A DNA stretch of 46,937 nt from Enterococcus lemanii (lineage in GTDB: Bacteria > Bacillota > Bacilli > Lactobacillales > Enterococcaceae). Shown here one piece after another: positions 41,353 to 46,937 of the stretch (position 1 is the stretch's first letter; each line of letters begins with the position of its first letter). The DNA lies in the NCBI RefSeq assembly GCF_016909125.1, contig NZ_JAFBFD010000024.1, positions 1-46,937 of the forward strand, written 5' to 3'. The notes under the pieces were generated by a model that had not been told where the DNA came from, ran no database searches, and worked only from the letters and a program-made list of their open reading frames with translations. A program made the position numbers and the translations under genes.

Positions 41353-43843
41353 AGCTTCTTATCCCGATGCCTTTTTATTTTATCGTCTAGGTGATTTTTA
41401 TGAATTGTTTTATGAAGATGCCTTGGAAGTGGCACAGTTATTAGAATTGACTTTAACAAGTCGGAACAAAAATGCCGAAGACCCAATCCCGATGTGTGGT
41501 GTGCCTTATCATGCGGCGGCGGGTTACATTGATACATTAGTCGAACAAGGGTATAAAGTTGCGATTTGTGAACAAGTTGAAGACCCAAAAACAGCAAAAG
41601 GGATGGTTAAAAGAGAAGTCGTCCAGTTAATTACACCAGGTACGGTGATGGAGGGGAAAAGTCTTAGTGCCAAAGAAAATAATTACTTAGCCGCCTTAGC
41701 TTACACCGATACTAGTTATCAATTTGCTTATGTTGATTTATCAACGGGCGAATTAAAAGCAACGGAATTAACAGAAGAAGCAAGCATCTTAAATGAACTC
41801 GCAGCTCTTCAGTCAAAAGAACTCGTTTTGACTAGTGAAATCCCTGCCAGTGTCATTGAACAATTGGAAAAACGCTTAGGCTTGCTTTTCTCTGAAGAAA
41901 AAGAACAACTTGAGACAACAGAATTTCTCTTTTTAACGAAAGAATTACCCGAAAATCTAAAAAACGTAACACTAAAATTACTAACTTACTTAAATAAAAC
42001 CCAAAAACGTAGCCTCGATCATTTACAGCCAGCGCTTTCTTATCAAGTCGATCATTTTTTATCGATTGATTACTACTCTAAATTTAACTTAGAGCTGATT
42101 CAATCGATTCGTACAGGGAAAAAGCAAGGGACGTTACTTTGGTTATTAGATGAGACGAAGACCGCGATGGGTGGGCGTTTGTTAAAGCAATGGATTGATC
42201 GCCCTTTGATTCAACAAAAACAAATCGAAGCACGTCAAAATCAAGTCGAATCGTTGTTAAAAGCCTTTTTTGAACGAGCAGACTTACAAGAAGTGCTGAA
42301 AAAAGTTTATGATTTAGAACGTTTAGCAGGGCGGGTAGCTTTTGGCAGTGTCAACGGCCGTGATTTGCTGCAATTAAAAACGTCCTTGCAACAAGTGCCA
42401 TTCATTCAAACGATTTTGACAGGAATTAATGAAGGACAATGGACGGCTTTACTTAAACAAATTACGCCATTGGAAGATTTAGTTGCTTTAATTGAACGAG
42501 GAATCCATGAAGAGGCACCATTACAAATTACAGAAGGCAATGTCATTAAGACGGGTTACAATGCGCAACTCGACCAATACCGTGAAGCGATGCATTCAGG
42601 TAAAAAATGGTTAGCGGAACTAGAAGCAAAAGAACGCGCAGCAACGGGGATTAAAAATCTTAAAATTGGTTTTAACCGCGTGTTTGGTTATTACATTGAA
42701 ATTACGAAAGCCAACTTAGTCAATTTGCCAGAAGGTCGTTATGAGCGCAAGCAAACACTGGCTAATGCCGAGCGGTTTATTAATCCGGAGCTAAAAGAAA
42801 TTGAAACATTAATTTTAGAAGCAGAAGAAAAATCGGTGGATTTAGAATACCAACTGTTTCTAGAAATTCGAGAAGAAGTCAAAAAAAGCATCACGCGCTT
42901 GCAAAAGCTAGCCCACGGGATTAGCACGTTAGATGTTTTGCAAAGTTTTGCGACGATTAGTGAAAAGTACCAATACGTACGGCCAACGTTTAATCAAAGT
43001 CATACGTTAAAGATTATCGATGGGCGACACCCAGTTGTAGAAAAAGTGCTCGGTCATCAAGAGTACATTCCGAATTCGATTGAAATGGATGCCAAAACTT
43101 TCATTTTACTCATTACTGGACCGAATATGTCTGGAAAAAGCACCTATATGCGTCAATTAGCGTTAACTGTGATTATGGCGCAAATGGGTTGTTTTATCCC
43201 TGCGAAAAGTGCCGAACTACCCGTGTTTGATCGGATTTTTACTAGAATAGGGGCAAGTGATGATTTAATTGCGGGTCAAAGTACCTTCATGGTTGAAATG
43301 ATGGAAGCCAACCAAGCCTTACAACAAGCAACGCCTGATAGTTTGATTTTATTTGATGAATTAGGCCGAGGCACTGCGACTTACGATGGAATGGCCTTAG
43401 CGCAAGCCATCATTGAGTATATCCACCAAAACGTGCAAGCGAAAACCTTATTTTCAACGCATTACCATGAATTAACGCCATTAGAAAAGGAGTTAACCCA
43501 TTTACGCAATATTCACGTAGGTGCGGTGGAACAAGAAGGTGAAGTGGTCTTTTTACATAAAATGATGGCCGGTCCAGCCGATAAAAGTTATGGCATTCAT
43601 GTAGCTAAAATTGCTGGTTTACCGAAAAAGTTATTAGAACGTGCCGATTATTTACTCGTTGCCTTAGAAAATGGTGAACAAGCACCAAAAGTTGCACCAG
43701 AAGTCGAGCAATTGTCTTTATTTAGTGAAAGTAATGAAGTTGAACGAGAAGTGCTGGGTGAATTAAAAGCCTTAAACGTCCTTGAAATGACACCAATGGA
43801 TGCTTTAAATGCCTTACATCAATTGCAAAAAAAAGTAAAATAA
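41300..43843 (+). CDS. mutS: DNA mismatch repair protein MutS
   Basis: An 847-residue mismatch-recognition ATPase. The mismatch-wedge motif F-Y-E is at 33-35 in the N-terminal domain. The P-loop G-P-N-M-S-G-K-S-T lies near residue 607, with the Walker B D-E-L-G-R-G-T near 690 and the S-T-H-Y-H-E-L motif after it. The C-terminal helix-turn-helix and beta-clamp-like Q-L-S-L-F near 805 are present. The ATG at 41300 follows a perfect AAGGAGG. An in-frame ATG nine codons earlier lies deep inside ricA and lacks such a site. Confidence 0.97.
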   Translation: MPQKTKHTPMMEQYFGIKASYPDAFLFYRLGDFYELFYEDALEVAQLLELTLTSRNKNAEDPIPMCGVPYHAAAGYIDTLVEQGYKVAICEQVEDPKTAKGMVKREVVQLITPGTVMEGKSLSAKENNYLAALAYTDTSYQFAYVDLSTGELKATELTEEASILNELAALQSKELVLTSEIPASVIEQLEKRLGLLFSEEKEQLETTEFLFLTKELPENLKNVTLKLLTYLNKTQKRSLDHLQPALSYQVDHFLSIDYYSKFNLELIQSIRTGKKQGTLLWLLDETKTAMGGRLLKQWIDRPLIQQKQIEARQNQVESLLKAFFERADLQEVLKKVYDLERLAGRVAFGSVNGRDLLQLKTSLQQVPFIQTILTGINEGQWTALLKQITPLEDLVALIERGIHEEAPLQITEGNVIKTGYNAQLDQYREAMHSGKKWLAELEAKERAATGIKNLKIGFNRVFGYYIEITKANLVNLPEGRYERKQTLANAERFINPELKEIETLILEAEEKSVDLEYQLFLEIREEVKKSITRLQKLAHGISTLDVLQSFATISEKYQYVRPTFNQSHTLKIIDGRHPVVEKVLGHQEYIPNSIEMDAKTFILLITGPNMSGKSTYMRQLALTVIMAQMGCFIPAKSAELPVFDRIFTRIGASDDLIAGQSTFMVEMMEANQALQQATPDSLILFDELGRGTATYDGMALAQAIIEYIHQNVQAKTLFSTHYHELTPLEKELTHLRNIHVGAVEQEGEVVFLHKMMAGPADKSYGIHVAKIAGLPKKLLERADYLLVALENGEQAPKVAPEVEQLSLFSESNEVEREVLGELKALNVLEMTPMDALNALHQLQKKVK

Positions 43844-43860
43844 AGAAAGAAGGTTAGACG

Positions 43861-45831
43861 ATGGGGAAAATTCAAGAACTTTCAGAGAGTCTGGCCAATC
43901 AGATTGCTGCCGGGGAAGTCGTCGAACGTCCGGCCTCGGTTGTAAAAGAATTAATCGAAAATGCCCTTGACGCAGGTAGTAGTCAAATTGACATCTTTTT
44001 AGAAGAAGCCGGTTTGAAGAAAATTCAAATTATTGATAACGGCGAAGGAATGGTACTAGAAGATGCGCGCAATGCTTTTAAACGTCATGCAACGAGTAAA
44101 ATTCATAACCGTCATGATTTATTCCGGATTCGAACACTGGGGTTTCGTGGAGAAGCCTTGCCAAGTATCGCTTCGGTTTCACAAGTAACCCTTGAAACGG
44201 CTCACCAAACACAAGCACAAGGTACGTATTTAATGTTAAAAGGTGGCAAAGTGATTGAAGAAAAGCCGAGCGCCTTACGTCAAGGCACCAAAATCACAGT
44301 TGAGAATTTATTTTATAACACACCAGCCCGTTTGAAATATGTCAAAACCTTACAAACCGAGTTAGCTAATATTGGTGATATCGTTAACCGTTTAGCACTT
44401 AGCCACCCAGAAGTTGCTTTTCGTGTAGTCCATGATGGCAATAAAATGTTAACAACGACTGGAAATGGTGATTTAAAACAAAGCATTATGGGAATCTATG
44501 GGTTAAACACAGCTAAAAAAATGCGTGAAATAAAAGCAGAAGATCTAGATTTTAAAATTTATGGCTATATTTCTTTACCAGAAGTAACACGAGCCAATCG
44601 TAACTATTTATCTATTATTATTAATGGTCGCTACATTAAAAATTTTATTTTAAATAAAGCGATTGTAAATGGCTATGGTTCGAAGTTGATGGTCGGTCGA
44701 TTCCCGATTGGTGTCGTTAAAATTGAAATGGATCCACTTTTAGTCGATGTGAACGTTCATCCAACTAAGCAAGAAGTTCGTTTATCCAAAGAAGCGGAAC
44801 TGTCGCATTTAATTACACAAGCCATTCAAACACGTTTAAAAGAAGAGAATTTAATTCCACACGTTGTACCGGATGACGTATTTAAAAAGAAAAAAAATGA
44901 AACGAAGCACGTTGAACAAACCGCACTTGATTTCACTAAGCCAAATACAGCGAATGGCACGCTCAACTTTAATCCAAGCACGGGTCAATTTTTTGTCGAA
45001 GAAGTGATTCAACCAGTTGTGGATAAAGATGTGGAAAATGCTGTGGAAAAAGTAGTTGTTGAAGAAGAAATCCTAAAAGAAAAAGAAGAAGCGCTTGAAT
45101 TTCCAACGTTTAACGAAGAGGAAAGTTTGTGTGGGCCGAATGAACTGCCAAAAAAACTTGTGGATAAACCGCTACAATCTTCTGAAAACCAAGAAACTTC
45201 CCTTGATGCGGATGTGGGTATTTTTCCACATTTAGAGTATTTTGGACAGATGCATGGTACCTATTTATTTGCTCAAAGCCAAGAAGGGTTATACATCGTC
45301 GATCAACATGCCGCCCAAGAGCGAATTAAATATGAGTATTATCGCCAAAAAATTGCTGAAGTAGGCAAAGATTTACAAAGTCTTTTAGTTCCTATTGTAT
45401 TAGAATATTCACAAGTGGAACGATTAAAAATTCAAGAACATTTAAATATTTTACAAGACGTAAATTTATTTTTAGAAGACTTTGGAAATAATAGCTTCAT
45501 TATAAGGGAACATCCAAGTTGGTTTCCACCAGGTGAAGAAGAGATGATTATTCGAGAGATTATTGAGATTGTATTAGAGACCGGCACGTTTGATTTGGCG
45601 AAGTTTCGAGAAGCGACAGCGATTATGATGAGTTGTAAACGTTCGATTAAAGCCAATCACTATCTAAATGAAAGCCAAGCTCGTCTTTTATTAGCAGATT
45701 TAGCGAAATGTGAAAATCCGTTTAATTGCCCGCATGGACGCCCAGTCCTTATTCATTTTTCAAATAGAGAAATGGAACGCATGTTTAAACGAATTCAAGA
45801 TCACCATCAAACGAAAGGAGCAATCGAATGA
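43861..45831 (+). CDS. mutL: DNA mismatch repair protein MutL
   Basis: A 656-residue GHKL ATPase and latent endonuclease. The N-terminal ATPase motifs are clear: E-N-A-L-D-A-G near 37, D-N-G-E-G-M near 60 and F-R-G-E-A-L-P-S-I near 95-103. The C-terminal nuclease motifs are D-Q-H-A-A-Q-E-R near 481, C-K-R-S-I-K-A near 590 and C-P-H-G-R-P near 625, as in MutL of bacteria lacking MutH. The linker (about 340-460) is acidic and variable. It lies 17 bp after mutS and overlaps maf as ATGA. Confidence 0.97.
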   Translation: MGKIQELSESLANQIAAGEVVERPASVVKELIENALDAGSSQIDIFLEEAGLKKIQIIDNGEGMVLEDARNAFKRHATSKIHNRHDLFRIRTLGFRGEALPSIASVSQVTLETAHQTQAQGTYLMLKGGKVIEEKPSALRQGTKITVENLFYNTPARLKYVKTLQTELANIGDIVNRLALSHPEVAFRVVHDGNKMLTTTGNGDLKQSIMGIYGLNTAKKMREIKAEDLDFKIYGYISLPEVTRANRNYLSIIINGRYIKNFILNKAIVNGYGSKLMVGRFPIGVVKIEMDPLLVDVNVHPTKQEVRLSKEAELSHLITQAIQTRLKEENLIPHVVPDDVFKKKKNETKHVEQTALDFTKPNTANGTLNFNPSTGQFFVEEVIQPVVDKDVENAVEKVVVEEEILKEKEEALEFPTFNEEESLCGPNELPKKLVDKPLQSSENQETSLDADVGIFPHLEYFGQMHGTYLFAQSQEGLYIVDQHAAQERIKYEYYRQKIAEVGKDLQSLLVPIVLEYSQVERLKIQEHLNILQDVNLFLEDFGNNSFIIREHPSWFPPGEEEMIIREIIEIVLETGTFDLAKFREATAIMMSCKRSIKANHYLNESQARLLLADLAKCENPFNCPHGRPVLIHFSNREMERMFKRIQDHHQTKGAIE

Positions 45832-46394
45832 AGATTATTTTAGCTTCACAGTCGCCACGACGTAAAGAACTTTTGCAAATGGTTGTTCCTGAATTTCTTA
45901 TTTACCCAGCAGATGTTGATGAAAGTCAGTACCCGGATGAAAGCCCAGAAGCCTATGTTTTGCGAATTGCTCGTTTGAAGGCGGATAAGATTAGTCTACA
46001 GAACCCTGAAGATTTGGTAATCGCCAGTGATACGATTGTGACACTTGATCAAGTAATCTATGGTAAGCCAGCTACAGAAAATGAAGCGCGTCAAACGTTG
46101 CAAGCTTTAAGTGGTCAAACGCATATTGTCTATACGTCAGTCGTTTTACAACAAGGAAATAAAAGAAAAGAGACCACGATTCCGACGAAGGTTACTTTTT
46201 ATCCATTGACTGAAGAGGAGCTTTCAAACTATTTAATGACAAAAGATTATCAAGATAAAGCTGGTTCTTATGGTATTCAAGGTCCGGCCGCGACTTTCAT
46301 TCAATCGATTGAAGGGGATTACTACAGTGTGATGGGTCTTCCAATCGCATCAGTCTATCGGTTATTACAAGATTTTAGAAAACAACACGATTAG
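45828..46394 (+). CDS. maf: Maf-family nucleotide pyrophosphatase
   Basis: A 188-residue Maf protein that hydrolyses non-canonical or modified nucleoside triphosphates (dTTP/UTP-type pyrophosphatase). It has the opening L-A-S-Q-S-P-R-R-K-E-L-L at 4-15, with S-D-T-I-V near 68 and K-A-G-S-Y-G-I-Q-G near 145. It is translationally coupled to mutL through an ATGA overlap, an arrangement that links nucleotide-pool cleaning with mismatch repair. A terminator follows the stop. Confidence 0.94.
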   Translation: MKIILASQSPRRKELLQMVVPEFLIYPADVDESQYPDESPEAYVLRIARLKADKISLQNPEDLVIASDTIVTLDQVIYGKPATENEARQTLQALSGQTHIVYTSVVLQQGNKRKETTIPTKVTFYPLTEEELSNYLMTKDYQDKAGSYGIQGPAATFIQSIEGDYYSVMGLPIASVYRLLQDFRKQHD

Positions 46395-46403
46395 AAGGAG
46401 AAG

Positions 46404-46456
46404 GCTAGCATTTCATTTAAAGAAGAGATTCTTTACGATGCTAGCTGTCTTTTTTT
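46404..46456 (+). terminator. Terminator after maf
   Basis: GCTAGCAT (46404-46411) pairs with ATGCTAGC (46438-46445). An inner AAAGAA/TTCTTT stem extends the structure, and a T-run follows. It ends the ricA-mutS-mutL-maf transcript. Confidence 0.78.
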
Positions 46457-46495
46457 AGTTAGAGGAAAAAGAATTTGAAAAAAATGAAAAAGTAG

Positions 46496-46766
46496 TTGAC
46501 TCGGAAATCTTGAAGTGGTAAGGTAAATAACGTTGGTTTTGACGATTAGTTAAAATAAACGATAAGTAAAATAACATTCTGTTGTTTTTTCAACATCATT
46601 GTTTATTTAGATAAAACAATGAAAATAAGAAAAAATAACAGTTGACAAATAACGTTGTTGTTTGTTAAGATGATTGAGTTGCTGTTGACGAGAAGAAAAA
46701 CGAAGTAAAAAACTTTAAAAATTCTTTAAAAAAGAAGTTGACATTTAATTATCAAACTGATATGAT
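46496..46766 (+). promoter_or_regulatory. Tandem promoters of a ribosomal RNA operon
   Basis: Three promoters in line. P1 is TTGACT (46496-46501), 17 bp, TAAGGT (46519-46524). P2 is TTGACA (46642-46647), 18 bp, TAAGAT (46666-46671). P3 is TTGACA (46738-46743), 17 bp, TATGAT (46761-46766). The region is very AT-rich, as upstream elements of rRNA promoters are. There is no gene between maf and the window end. Confidence 0.82.
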
Positions 46767-46937
46767 ATAAAAGTTGCTAACGCGACAAGTTAAAATTTAA
46801 GTAGACCTTTGAAAACTGAACAAAGCAAGCAAACGAACCAAATGTGTAGGACTTCTATTTTAATATAGAAGCAAACATACAAAGCAAGCAAAAATGCTAG
46901 CAACGTTAATTTATGAGCTTAACAACTGCAAAGTTGT
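46767..46937 (+). other. rRNA operon leader, truncated by the window end before 16S rRNA
   Basis: The sequence contains AGACCTTTGAAAACTGAACA and the repeats AAAGCAAGCAAA, typical of the nut/boxA-like leader ahead of 16S rRNA in enterococci and relatives. The conserved 16S start (AGAGTTTGATC) is not reached. The call rests on this similarity and on the tandem promoters. Confidence 0.75.

Overview
The window comes from a low-GC Gram-positive bacterium of the order Lactobacillales, most likely the Enterococcaceae. The evidence is base composition, strong AGGAGG-type ribosome binding sites, TTGACA/TATAAT promoters, gene order (prsA-ytxH-hit; tdk-prfA-prmC-ywlC-glyA-upp; ricA-mutS-mutL-maf) and the maltose genes. 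I cannot name the species. Both ends look like repeat boundaries: the left edge carries an ISL3-like insertion sequence end, and the right edge runs through tandem rRNA promoters and stops before 16S rRNA. The window may therefore be a whole contig that ends at repeats.

Layout. 1-5.4 kb: the secretion foldase gene prsA, a YtxH protein and a HIT protein on the minus strand, then a glyoxalase-like protein, a serine hydrolase and manA on the plus strand. 5.4-15.4 kb: an alpha-glucoside/maltose region with two modules. One is malR (LacI type), the maltose phosphorylase gene mapA and a divergent phosphatase gene that looks like mapP. The other is a glv-type operon: PTS IICB, GH4 6-phospho-alpha-glucosidase, RpiR regulator, a small membrane protein and a separate PTS IIA. 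15.5-17.6 kb: murT-gatD, which amidates lipid II. 17.7-20.4 kb: a HAD phosphatase gene bracketed by two decayed copies of one insertion sequence, then a KtrB-type potassium channel subunit. 20.6-23.6 kb: signal peptidase I, OsmC, an EEP-fold protein, a GNAT and a NUDIX protein. 23.7-29.7 kb: the core block tdk-prfA-prmC-ywlC-glyA-upp, with a dense cluster of DnaA boxes between prmC and ywlC. 29.7-31.8 kb: accessory genes and a single tRNA-Thr(CGU). 32.0-35.9 kb: rodA, a YusI-like protein, gcvH, a third copy of the decayed insertion sequence, rplY behind a structured leader, and rsuA. 35.9-40 kb: a YjjG-type HAD, udk, an independent structured RNA that folds like 6S RNA, an oxidoreductase, a Cof-type HAD and mgsA. 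40.1-46.4 kb: ymdB-ricA-mutS-mutL-maf. 46.5 kb to the end: the rRNA operon promoter region.

How the genes work together. In the sugar region, maltose imported as maltose-6'-phosphate could be hydrolysed directly by the GH4 enzyme (GlvA). It could also be dephosphorylated by the MapP-like protein and then split by maltose phosphorylase. Having both branches within 6 kb is unusual. The mapA promoter carries a LacI-type palindrome exactly between its -35 and -10 elements. The glv operon has a perfect match to the CcpA cre consensus. Beyond ordinary genes, the items most worth checking are the DnaA-box cluster, the 6S-like RNA, the rplY leader with a built-in terminator, and the three same-orientation IS remnants. 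I saw no CRISPR array, prophage, toxin-antitoxin module or large undescribed gene system.
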